Positions 42,931 through 50,740 of a DNA stretch of 64,000 bases are shown here, one piece after another. The stretch is from contig JBCCGG010000001.1 in assembly GCA_039029395.1 (NCBI GenBank), forward strand, positions 310,001 to 374,000, in the 5' to 3' direction. Numbering within the stretch: the stretch's first letter is position 1; each line of letters starts with the position of its first letter. The position numbers and the translations under genes were made by a program. This DNA comes from JBCCGG01 sp039029395 (GTDB lineage Bacteria > Pseudomonadota > Alphaproteobacteria > Kiloniellales > JAKSDN01). The notes below the pieces were generated by a model. The model was given only the letters and a program-made list of their open reading frames with translations, was not told the origin of the DNA and did not search any database.

Positions 42931-43242
42931 TTACCCGCGGCCCGCCGCCGCCCGGGCGATCTTGAGCATGGTTTCCATGCTGTCTTTCGCGTCTGCTTTA
43001 TTCCGTTTGCTGTGCCCACAGTCTACGCAGCGGTGGGTGAGAACGTAGCCCGAGCCTTTCTTCTCGACGGCGACCGGCGCCATCTCTCCGCCACACTCGG
43101 CCGCCCGATCGCCGGGCATGACGTCGACATGCCGGCTCCACAGGCAGCTCGGGCAATGATTGGTGTATCCGTCGCCCCGGACCGCTTGCCCGCAGTGGCA
43201 GCAGGTGAAGGCTTCGACCTTGCGCTGAAAGCGTTTCGACAT
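42931..43242 (-). CDS. RNHCP-domain zinc protein
   Basis: 103 residues. Two zinc knuckles: CCHCG plus NHCPSC (TNHCPSCLWSRHVDVMPGDR) and CGGEM with HRCVDCGH. The NHCPxCL...HVD..PGDR block is the RNHCP domain, a small Cys/His protein found in many bacteria without a proven function; nucleic-acid binding is the usual guess. Independent of the catabolic genes; it follows the flavoprotein gene on the same strand by 42 bp. Confidence 0.85.
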   Translation of the reverse strand: MSKRFQRKVEAFTCCHCGQAVRGDGYTNHCPSCLWSRHVDVMPGDRAAECGGEMAPVAVEKKGSGYVLTHRCVDCGHSKRNKADAKDSMETMLKIARAAAGRG

Positions 43243-43284
43243 GGACCGATAGTGGAGCGGCGCGGAGGCGTGCAGTCAACGGTC

Positions 43285-45363
43285 TCACAAGGGCACGAGC
43301 TCGGCAATCTCTCGTTTGAAGGGCACGGAGTCGCCGTCGACCGGTCGGCCGTCGAGCTCTTCGGCGTAGCGCCGGCCGGCGTGGACCGCGTGGGCGATGG
43401 TCGCCGGCGCGAGGGCGTCACCGATGGTCGTCACCGACTCGATTCCCGCGCCTTGCCAGTCGCTCTGCCGTGCCTTCAGCTCCTCAGCCAGCTGATCGTT
43501 GGGGCTGCGGGACGTGACCAAGACAACCGCGTCGGCGTCGATCTCCTCACGCTTGCCGCTGAACACGCAAGAGAGTGTGAGGCTGTTCCGGCCGATCTCG
43601 GCGAGCCCGGCGAAGGTGCGGATCGCGATGCCTTTCTCGATCATGCGCGCCTGAATAAAATGCTGCTCCATGGTGTTGCGGGTCCAGGTCGAGGCTTCCG
43701 AGGCCGGCGTTGCGTAGAGGGTCTCGAACCCCTTCTCGGCCATCAGCTCTGCCATTACGCCGCCCATGTAGTAGTGATCGTCGTCCCACACGATGACCCG
43801 CTTGCCTGTCGGCAGAGAGCCGTCCATCACGTCGTCCGGCGAGAGCACTTGGGCGCCCTCGGCGATCGGAATGGCACGCGTGTGCTGGTGTGCGACCCCG
43901 TCGGCGCGCCAACGGGCGCCGGTCGCGACCACGACCCTGGGGAAGCCGAACTCCAACACCGAGGCGCCGTCGAGCTGACTGTCGAAGTAGATTTCCACGT
44001 TGGGCAGCTGGTGGAGCTGGAGCTCCCGGTAGTCCTTGACCCGGACCCAGGCGGAGAGGCCGGGCAGCTGACATTCGCGGATCGTGCGTCCGCCGAGTTC
44101 CGTACCCCGCTCGGCCAAGGTTACATCGTAACCGCGCTTGCCGAGCGCTTGGGCGGCCTCCAGCCCGGCTGGGCCGGCACCGACGATCAGCACCGGCTTG
44201 TCGCTCTCCTTGGGCCGGATGCGCTCTGGGTGCCAGCCGCGGCGCCACTCGTCGCCCATGGTTGGGTTTTGGGTACAACGGATCGGCGCCTGGGTGAAGT
44301 CGCCGGAGACGCAGATGTTGCAGCCGATGCATTCACGGATGTCGTCAAAGCGCCCCTCCTCGATTTTCTTGGGCAGAAAGGGATCGGCGATCGACGGCCG
44401 GGCGGCGCCGATCAGGTCGACGATGCCCTTCTTAACAATCGAGACCATGCGGTCGGCCGAGGTGTAGCGTCCGACACCGACCACCGGCTTGGTTGTGAGC
44501 TTCTTGACGTTCGAGATGAAGGGTTCCTGGCGGCCCTCGGGCCCGAAGCGGGAGGTCTGGGAATCGTTCTCCCAGCCGGCCAACACGACATCCCAAAGAT
44601 CGGGGATCTCCGCGATCAGGCCGATCATGTCCTCGGCCTCGGCCTGCTCGAGGCCATCGGGGCCTAACAGCTCCTCGGTCGAGAAGCGGACCGGCACGGC
44701 GCAGGTGTCGCCGACCGCCTCCTTGGTGTCCTCGAGGATCTCTTTGACCAGGCGAATCCGGTTTTCCAAGGGGCCGCCGTACTCGTCGCTCCGGTGGTTG
44801 AAGCGCTTGGAGATAAAGTGGTGCAGAAAGCCGAGACCATGACCGGCGTAGACGTAGACCAGGTCGAACCCGGCCCGCTTGGCGCGCAGCGCCGCTGCCC
44901 TGTGCCACCTGCGCACGTCGCGGATGTCCTGCAAGTCCATGGTGCGCGCTTGGACTGGATCGTAGGTGAAGGTCTGGACCGGCAGGCCGGTCGGTCCCAT
45001 CGGCACTTCCCGGCCGTAGAAGTTCGGTCCGTTGAGGCCGTTGTAGGTCAGCTCGATGCCGGCCAGGCCGCCGTGCTCGTGGATCTTGTCGGCCATGCGC
45101 GCCAGCATGGGGATGTCCCGGTCGTCCCACAGGCGCAGCTCGATAAAGGGCGTGATGTCGGAGGTGTGGTGGAACTCCACCTGTTCTGTGCAGACCACGG
45201 CCCAGCCGCCCTCCGCTTTGATGCCGCGCATCTCGGCCAGCGCTGTCGGGTCCCGGTAGCCCATGCCATTGCAATGGGGCACCTGGTAAAACCGGTTCTT
45301 CGCGGTGACCGGGCCGATCTGAACCGGCTCGAAGAGGATGTCGTAACGCGGATCGCGGGCCAT
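43285..45363 (-). CDS. dimethylamine/trimethylamine dehydrogenase-like flavoprotein
   Basis: 692 residues from the ATG at 45363. The start MARDPRYDILFEPVQIGP and FYQVPHC place Cys31 (Cys30 after Met removal) at the 6-S-cysteinyl-FMN site of TMADH. Tyr172, His175 and Asp267 match its active-site triad. The position of TMADH Tyr60 is Gln61 here, as in dimethylamine dehydrogenase, while the Trp355 region (CVSGDFTQ) has no Trp. The 4Fe-4S motif is C345-x2-C-x2-C-x11-C363, followed by an ADP-binding domain (VLIVGAGPAGLEAA). Predicted to oxidatively demethylate a methylated amine and pass electrons to ETF. Substrate is open. Confidence 0.88.
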   Translation of the reverse strand: MARDPRYDILFEPVQIGPVTAKNRFYQVPHCNGMGYRDPTALAEMRGIKAEGGWAVVCTEQVEFHHTSDITPFIELRLWDDRDIPMLARMADKIHEHGGLAGIELTYNGLNGPNFYGREVPMGPTGLPVQTFTYDPVQARTMDLQDIRDVRRWHRAAALRAKRAGFDLVYVYAGHGLGFLHHFISKRFNHRSDEYGGPLENRIRLVKEILEDTKEAVGDTCAVPVRFSTEELLGPDGLEQAEAEDMIGLIAEIPDLWDVVLAGWENDSQTSRFGPEGRQEPFISNVKKLTTKPVVGVGRYTSADRMVSIVKKGIVDLIGAARPSIADPFLPKKIEEGRFDDIRECIGCNICVSGDFTQAPIRCTQNPTMGDEWRRGWHPERIRPKESDKPVLIVGAGPAGLEAAQALGKRGYDVTLAERGTELGGRTIRECQLPGLSAWVRVKDYRELQLHQLPNVEIYFDSQLDGASVLEFGFPRVVVATGARWRADGVAHQHTRAIPIAEGAQVLSPDDVMDGSLPTGKRVIVWDDDHYYMGGVMAELMAEKGFETLYATPASEASTWTRNTMEQHFIQARMIEKGIAIRTFAGLAEIGRNSLTLSCVFSGKREEIDADAVVLVTSRSPNDQLAEELKARQSDWQGAGIESVTTIGDALAPATIAHAVHAGRRYAEELDGRPVDGDSVPFKREIAELVPL

Positions 45364-45433
45364 GACGCCAGACTCCAAAATGCTGATGGCAGGGTCAGCC
45401 TAGAAGCCGGCAGGTCCAGTTGTAAAATATGGC

Positions 45434-45455
45434 TTTTGGTGCTTTTGCATCAAAA
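45434..45455. promoter_or_regulatory. inverted repeat between demethylase and dctB genes
   Basis: TTTTGGTGC, a TTTT loop, then GCATCAAAA: nine-base arms with one wobble pair, in the AT-rich part of the divergent 228-bp gap. Candidate operator for the flavoprotein gene; could also form an RNA hairpin. Confidence 0.4.
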
Positions 45456-45591
45456 AAAGCGAAGCAAACGCCCACTCTCCCAATCTAGAAGATGATCGGC
45501 CCAACTTAGAGGCGCTATGAGATAGATCAATCGGCCCGGCTGTACCTTGCCCTATCAATGCTGACATACTGCGGGCCATGGGAGCTGAACT

Positions 45592-47460
45592 TTGACCAGA
45601 GGATGGACGCTCGGCAAGGGCGGTATCGTGCTGCCCTTGGCCGTCGCGCTGTTGATCTTTGCCAGTGTGCTCACGGCGACTTGGATCTGGGCCGGCCAGA
45701 TCTTCTCGGAAGAGCTACGCGAGCGTGCCCGTGGCACGCTCGAGCTCTACATCTCTGGTCTCGATGGGGTGTTGCAAAAGCATCAAGCCATGCCCGAGGT
45801 GCTGGCCAAGCGGCCGGAGGTGATCGCGCTGTTCCGCCATAGCGAAGATCCGGAGATCGTCGCCCGAGCCAACAGCCTGACCGAGGAGGTGGCGCGCGCC
45901 ACGGGTGCCGAGGATGTCTACTTCATGACCCCGACCGGCGACACCTTCGCGGCCAGCAACTGGGCCGGCGAGCGGCCCTTTGTCGGCCAGAACTTCAGCT
46001 ACCGGCCCTATTTTCAGAACGCCATGAAGGGGCGACTTGGGCGGTTTTCGGCGCTCGGCACGACCTCGGGCAAGCGGGGCTACTACTTTGCTTATCCAGT
46101 GATTCAGGGGGACGAGACCCTGGGCGTCGTGGTCGTCAAGATCGGCTTTCAGAACCTAGAGGGCACCTGGGCCTCGGGCACCGACGAGGTCATTGTCGCC
46201 GACCCGAACGGCGTCGTCTTCATTTCAAGCCGGCCCGAGTGGCGTCTGAAGACCCTGGAGCCCTTGGAGCCTGCCGCGCTCGCCGAGATCGCCCGCACCC
46301 GACAGTACGACACTGCGGATCTCACCACCCTGCCGATCGCGCGCGCGGTAAAGGGTGAGATTGCGCCGTCGGTGCTGGCGATGCGCCGGGGCGACGATCC
46401 GGGAGGTGCGGAGCGCATCGTCACCTATTTGGCCGAGGCCAAGGACATGGCCGATGCCGACTGGACGGTGCTGGTCCTAGCCGACGCCGCCGCAGCCCGG
46501 GCTCGCACGAACACGGCGGTCATCGTGGCGGCGCTGACTGGCCTCCTGATCCTGGCCGTGGTCGCCGTGCTCTACCAGCGGCGCCGGCGCCTGATCGAGC
46601 GCATCGAGATCGAGCGCGCCGCCTCCGAGGTGCTCGAAAGCAGGGTGCGCGAGCGCACTGCGGAGCTGGTCTCTGCCAACCAGCGCTTGGAGGAAGAGAT
46701 CACCGAGCGCCGCCAAGCCGAGGCCGAGCTGCGCTTGGCCCACGACGAATTGGTCCAGGCCGGCAAGCTGGCTGCGCTCGGCCAGATGTCGGCGGCACTC
46801 AGCCACGAGTTCAACCAGCCTTTGGCGGCCATTCGCTCCTATGCCGACAACGCCGAGACACTGATCGCGCGCGGCCAAATTGAGGAGGCCCGGGACAATC
46901 AGCGCCTGATCCGCGAACTGACCCAAAAGATGGCCCAAATCAGCAAGCATCTGACCACCTTCGCGCGCAAACCGGGCAGCCAGCTCGAGCCGGTCAAGCT
47001 GGCCGCGGTGGTCGACGAAGCCTTGGATTTCCTGGCAAGCCGTCAGGCCGCCGCGGGGGTTCAGGTGATCAAGACCGTCGAAGATGACTCACTGCAGGTG
47101 CTGGCTGGTCCGGTGCGCCTCCAGCAGGTGCTGCTGAACTTACTGCTCAACGCGCTTGACGCCATGACCGAACAGTCGGCACCGGTGATCGAGGTCTCGC
47201 TAACCGCAGCTGGCGATAAGGCGCAGATCGACGTGCGCGACCACGGGCCAGGCATTGCCGAGGACGACGCGGCGCGCATCTTCGATCCCTTCTTTACGAC
47301 CAAAGAGGTCGGCCAGGGCTTGGGCCTGGGCCTTTCGATTTCGTACAACATCATTAAGGATTTCGACGGTTCCCTAAGCGCCGCCAACCATCCCGAGGGT
47401 GGCGCCGTCTTCACGATTGAGTTGCCGCTCGCCAAGGCCCGTTCCGAGGCTGCCGAGTAG
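45592..47460 (+). CDS. dctB: DctB-type sensor histidine kinase
   Basis: 622 residues from a TTG at 45592 with GGGAG upstream. Two membrane helices (about 12-35 and 305-325) flank a periplasmic double-PDC/Cache sensor domain (VYFMTPTGDTFAASNWAG, FSYRPYFQNAM). A coiled coil leads to the kinase: His405 in SHEFNQPLAAIRSYADNAE, N-box NLLLNALDAM, DHGPGI and GLGLGLSI. The H-box and Cache sensor match DctB, which senses C4-dicarboxylates or related acids. dctD follows at 5 bp, and the TRAP transporter genes after it. Confidence 0.9.
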   Translation: MTRGWTLGKGGIVLPLAVALLIFASVLTATWIWAGQIFSEELRERARGTLELYISGLDGVLQKHQAMPEVLAKRPEVIALFRHSEDPEIVARANSLTEEVARATGAEDVYFMTPTGDTFAASNWAGERPFVGQNFSYRPYFQNAMKGRLGRFSALGTTSGKRGYYFAYPVIQGDETLGVVVVKIGFQNLEGTWASGTDEVIVADPNGVVFISSRPEWRLKTLEPLEPAALAEIARTRQYDTADLTTLPIARAVKGEIAPSVLAMRRGDDPGGAERIVTYLAEAKDMADADWTVLVLADAAAARARTNTAVIVAALTGLLILAVVAVLYQRRRRLIERIEIERAASEVLESRVRERTAELVSANQRLEEEITERRQAEAELRLAHDELVQAGKLAALGQMSAALSHEFNQPLAAIRSYADNAETLIARGQIEEARDNQRLIRELTQKMAQISKHLTTFARKPGSQLEPVKLAAVVDEALDFLASRQAAAGVQVIKTVEDDSLQVLAGPVRLQQVLLNLLLNALDAMTEQSAPVIEVSLTAAGDKAQIDVRDHGPGIAEDDAARIFDPFFTTKEVGQGLGLGLSISYNIIKDFDGSLSAANHPEGGAVFTIELPLAKARSEAAE

Positions 47461-47465
47461 CGCCG

Positions 47466-48803
47466 ATGAACGAGGCACGGATCCTGTTTGTCGACGACGA
47501 GGCGCATCTACGCCATGCGGTAAAGCAGGGTCTCGGCCTGTCGGGCTACGACGTTGCTTGCTTTGCGTCGGCGGACGACGCGCTGGAGCAGATCGGTCGT
47601 GCGCTCAACGGCGTCTTGGTGACCGACATCAAGATGCCCAAGACCGACGGTTTGACCCTGATGCGTCGGGCGCTTGAGATCGACCCGGCTTTGCCGGTGG
47701 TGCTGGTGACCGGCCACGGCGATGTGCCCCTTGCGGTCGAGGCCATGCGGGGCGGTGCCTACGATTTCATCGAGAAGCCTTTCGACATGACTCACTTGGC
47801 CGATGTGGTGGCGCGCGCCCTGGAGAAGCGCCGCTTGGTGCTCGAGAACCGATTGCTGCGCGAGGAGCTGGGCCATGGCACAGGTCTCGAGACGGTGATC
47901 GTCGGCCGGGCTCGGGCGACCGAGCGCCTGCGCCGGGAGGTCGAAGCGGTCGCCGCCGCGGATGTAGACACTCTGATCATCGGCGATACAGGCGCTGGCA
48001 AGGAGCTGGTGGCGCGCGCCCTGCACGATTTCAGCCAGCGGAAAGCGGGGCCTTTCGTCGCGCTCAACTGTGGCGCTTTACCGGCGGAGATTATCGAGAG
48101 CGAGCTGTTCGGCCACGAGGCCGGCGCTTTCACCGGGGCGGTCAAGCAGCGGATTGGCAAGCTCGAGCATGCCAACGGCGGTACGGTCTTGCTGGACGAG
48201 ATCGAGTCCATGCCGCTCGATTTGCAGGTCAAGCTGCTTCGGGTGATCGAGGGACGCTCTCTGGAGCGTCTGGGCTCCAACCAGACACTGCCGATCGACG
48301 TGCGCTTCCTGGCCGCGACCAAGGCCGATCTGGAGGAGGAGAGCCGACAGGGGAAGTTTCGCGAGGATCTGGTATACAGACTCAACGTGGTCTCGATCCG
48401 CGTGCCGTCCCTGGCGGAACGCCTGGACGACATCCCATTGCTTTTCCAGCATCTGGCGCGGGAGGCCCGGGCGCGTTATCGGCGCGAGATTCCGCCGATC
48501 GGCCCAGAAGTGGTTGCCACTCTGATGGCACGGGACTGGCCGGGCAATGTGCGCGAGCTGCGCAATGCCGCCGACCGCTTCGTGCTCGGCCTGGAGCCGC
48601 CGGCCGCGGCCGGACAGCCGAGTGGCGGAAGCCTGGCCGAACAGGTCGGTGCGTTCGAAAAGTCCCTGCTGCAAGCGGAGCTGGCCAAGCAAGGCGGCAG
48701 CATGAAGGCCACCTATCAAGCGCTCGGCCTGTCCCGCAAGACCCTCTATGATAAGCTCCAGAAGCATGGCATTGCGCGTTCTGTTTCGTTGGAAGATGGG
48801 TAG
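47466..48803 (+). CDS. dctD: DctD-type sigma-54-dependent response regulator
   Basis: 445 residues. Receiver domain with Asp10/Asp11, phospho-Asp54 (LVTDIKMPKTDG) and EKPF; AAA+ domain with Walker A GDTGAGKE, the sigma-54 contact GAFTGA and Walker B TVLLDEIE; Fis-type HTH at the C-terminus (GSMKATYQALGLSRKTLYDK). Predicted to be phosphorylated by DctB and to activate the sigma-54 promoter upstream of dctP. Confidence 0.93.
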   Translation: MNEARILFVDDEAHLRHAVKQGLGLSGYDVACFASADDALEQIGRALNGVLVTDIKMPKTDGLTLMRRALEIDPALPVVLVTGHGDVPLAVEAMRGGAYDFIEKPFDMTHLADVVARALEKRRLVLENRLLREELGHGTGLETVIVGRARATERLRREVEAVAAADVDTLIIGDTGAGKELVARALHDFSQRKAGPFVALNCGALPAEIIESELFGHEAGAFTGAVKQRIGKLEHANGGTVLLDEIESMPLDLQVKLLRVIEGRSLERLGSNQTLPIDVRFLAATKADLEEESRQGKFREDLVYRLNVVSIRVPSLAERLDDIPLLFQHLAREARARYRREIPPIGPEVVATLMARDWPGNVRELRNAADRFVLGLEPPAAAGQPSGGSLAEQVGAFEKSLLQAELAKQGGSMKATYQALGLSRKTLYDKLQKHGIARSVSLEDG

Positions 48804-48834
48804 AAAGCGATACACGGGTGTGCCGGTTTCGGGA

Positions 48835-48846
48835 GTGTTCCAACAC
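48835..48846. promoter_or_regulatory. candidate DctD upstream activator site
   Basis: GTGTT-CC-AACAC dyad about 90 bp upstream of the sigma-54 -24 box, in the spacing range of enhancer-binding protein sites. Single site, not verified against a consensus. Confidence 0.4.
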
Positions 48847-48934
48847 ACAGGTGCATGCCGTTGTTGTGGTACGTCCGGCGCATTTGTTCAAATTTATCAA
48901 CTAGTTGTATGTTTTTTACCCGTGCGGTCCCGAC

Positions 48935-48951
48935 TTGGCACGCAAATTGCA
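48935..48951 (+). promoter_or_regulatory. sigma-54 promoter of dctPQM
   Basis: TTGGCACG, four bases, then TTGCA: an exact match to the -24/-12 consensus. It lies 49 bp before the dctP start and directly downstream of dctD, the matching type of activator. Confidence 0.9.
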
Positions 48952-48999
48952 AAGTCTCCTCCCAAACTCGATCGATCCACGCCAGTTGGGAGGAACACC

Positions 49000-50004
49000 A
49001 TGCGCCTACTTTTTTCCACCGTTGCCGTCGCCGCGCTTACGGCACTGACCGCAACCCCCGCGCTCGCCGCTTGCGAAGACGGCGAGATCGTCATCAAGTT
49101 CTCGCACGTCACCAACACCGACAAGCACCCGAAAGGCATCGCCGCCTCGCTCTTGGAACAACGCGTCAACGACGAGATGAACGGCAAGGTCTGCATGGAG
49201 GTCTTCCCGAGCTCTCAGCTCTACAACGATGACCAGGTGCTCGAGGCCATGCTCGCTGGCGACGTCCAGATGGCGGCGCCCTCACTCTCCAAGTTCGAGA
49301 AGTTCACCAAAAAGTTCCGCCTCTTCGACCTTCCTTTCATGTTCGATGATATCGAGGCGGTCGACCGCTTTCAGAACTCGCCAGACGGCGAGAAGCTTAA
49401 GAATGCCATGAAGCGGCGCGGTCTCCAGGGCCTCGCTTTCTGGCACAACGGCATGAAGCAGATCTCCGCGAACACGCCGCTGATTGAGCCGGCCGATGCC
49501 GAAGGCCTTAAGTTCCGGGTTCAGCCGTCCGACGTGCTGGTGGCGCAAATGGAGGCGCTCAAGGCCAATCCCCAGAAGATGGCCTTCTCGGAAGTCTACG
49601 GCGCGCTGCAGACTGGCGTGGTTGACGGCCAGGAGAACACCTGGTCGAACATCTACGGTAAGAAGTTCTTCGAGGTCCAGGACGGTGTCACAGAGTCCAA
49701 CCACGGCATCATCGACTACCTGGTGGTGACCTCCACCGAATGGTGGGACGGCCTGCCGGACGACGTGCGCGACCAGCTCGCGACTATCATCGCGGAGGTC
49801 TCCGCGACCCGCAACGCCGAATCCGCGCGGGTCAACCAGGAGGCCAAGGCGGCGATCATCGAGGCCGGCGGCGTGGTACGCCCGCTGACCGCTGATCAGC
49901 GCGCAAAGTGGGTCGAGGCCATGAAGCCGGTCTGGGGCCAGTTCGAGGACGACATCGGCGCCGATTTGATCAACGCGGCGCAATCGGCCAACGCGACGAA
50001 CTGA
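49000..50004 (+). CDS. dctP: TRAP transporter substrate-binding protein DctP
   Basis: 334 residues from the ATG at 49000, with GGGAGGAAC upstream. Signal peptide to about 23 (TPALA-ACED). The family features KFSHVTNTDKHPKGIAA, the FRVQPSDVLVAQMEAL arginine region and GVVDGQENTWSNIY are clear. Periplasmic receptor for a carboxylate, delivering to DctQM. Expressed from the sigma-54 promoter; a hairpin follows the stop. Confidence 0.94.
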   Translation: MRLLFSTVAVAALTALTATPALAACEDGEIVIKFSHVTNTDKHPKGIAASLLEQRVNDEMNGKVCMEVFPSSQLYNDDQVLEAMLAGDVQMAAPSLSKFEKFTKKFRLFDLPFMFDDIEAVDRFQNSPDGEKLKNAMKRRGLQGLAFWHNGMKQISANTPLIEPADAEGLKFRVQPSDVLVAQMEALKANPQKMAFSEVYGALQTGVVDGQENTWSNIYGKKFFEVQDGVTESNHGIIDYLVVTSTEWWDGLPDDVRDQLATIIAEVSATRNAESARVNQEAKAAIIEAGGVVRPLTADQRAKWVEAMKPVWGQFEDDIGADLINAAQSANATN

Positions 50005-50013
50005 TCCACGTGC

Positions 50014-50043
50014 AAAGGCGGCCCGGGCAATCGGGCCGCCTTT
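50014..50043 (+). terminator. strong hairpin between dctP and dctQ
   Basis: Twelve-base-pair perfect stem (arms 50014-50025 and 50032-50043, loop of 6) ending in TTT and followed by a T-rich stretch. Ten bases past the dctP stop. Probably a partial terminator or mRNA-stabilising hairpin that makes dctP more abundant than dctQM. Confidence 0.8.
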
Positions 50044-50083
50044 ATCTCTTGCAATTCAAACAAGCTGACCGGGGGACGGTCTC

Positions 50084-50737
50084 ATGCAGGCCAAGCCGAC
50101 GAGTGCTTTTGGACGCGCCGTTAACGCGATCGAGGAGACTCTGATCGCGCTCATCCTCGGCGCCATGACGATCATCACCTTCGCCAATGTGATCGCGCGC
50201 TACGTCTTCAACGCGAACATCCTCTGGGCATTGGAGACCACGGTGTTCCTGTTCGCTTGGCTGGTGCTGTTGGGCGCCTCCTATTGCGTCAAGACACGGG
50301 CCCATTTGGGTGTCGACGTGGTTTTGCACATGGTCTCGCCCGCTGTCCGGCGCGTGCTGGCCATGATCTCGGTCACCGCCTGTTTGGCGTTCAGCGTGCT
50401 GCTACTAATTGGTTCTTGGAACTACTGGGCGCCATTTGCCGCGCTACCCATGCTCGACGGCACCCTCAAGGACCAGGCCTGGTACGAGGTCAACGACATT
50501 CCCATGGTCGGCTTCTTGCGCTTCATCGAAGACTCGATGAACCAAGGCGAAGCCTACGAGAAGCTGCCCCGTTTCATTCCCTATGCCGCTCTGCCGATCG
50601 GCCTCGCCCTCCTGACTCTGCGTTTCCTGCAGGTCGGCTGGAAGGTCATGACCGGCAAGGTCGACACCATCATCGCGAGCCACGAGGCCGAGGAGATGGT
50701 CGAGGAAGCCGCAGCCAAAGCGGACCGGGAGGACTGA
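50084..50737 (+). CDS. dctQ: TRAP transporter small membrane subunit DctQ
   Basis: 217 residues with four hydrophobic helices (ETLIALILGAMTIITFANVI, LFAWLVLLGASYCVK, FSVLLLIGSWNYW and AALPIGLALLTLRF). LGASYCVKTRAHLGVDV is the conserved DctQ motif. It has a longer loop before helix 4 than average. A GGGGGA site precedes the ATG; dctM starts 3 bp after its stop. Confidence 0.92.
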   Translation: MQAKPTSAFGRAVNAIEETLIALILGAMTIITFANVIARYVFNANILWALETTVFLFAWLVLLGASYCVKTRAHLGVDVVLHMVSPAVRRVLAMISVTACLAFSVLLLIGSWNYWAPFAALPMLDGTLKDQAWYEVNDIPMVGFLRFIEDSMNQGEAYEKLPRFIPYAALPIGLALLTLRFLQVGWKVMTGKVDTIIASHEAEEMVEEAAAKADRED

Positions 50738-50740
50738 GCC

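Noticed and set aside
43012..44667. Long plus-strand open frame of 551 codons
   Set aside because: Lies antisense to the dimethylamine-dehydrogenase-like gene, has no domain pattern and is a by-product of high GC codon use.
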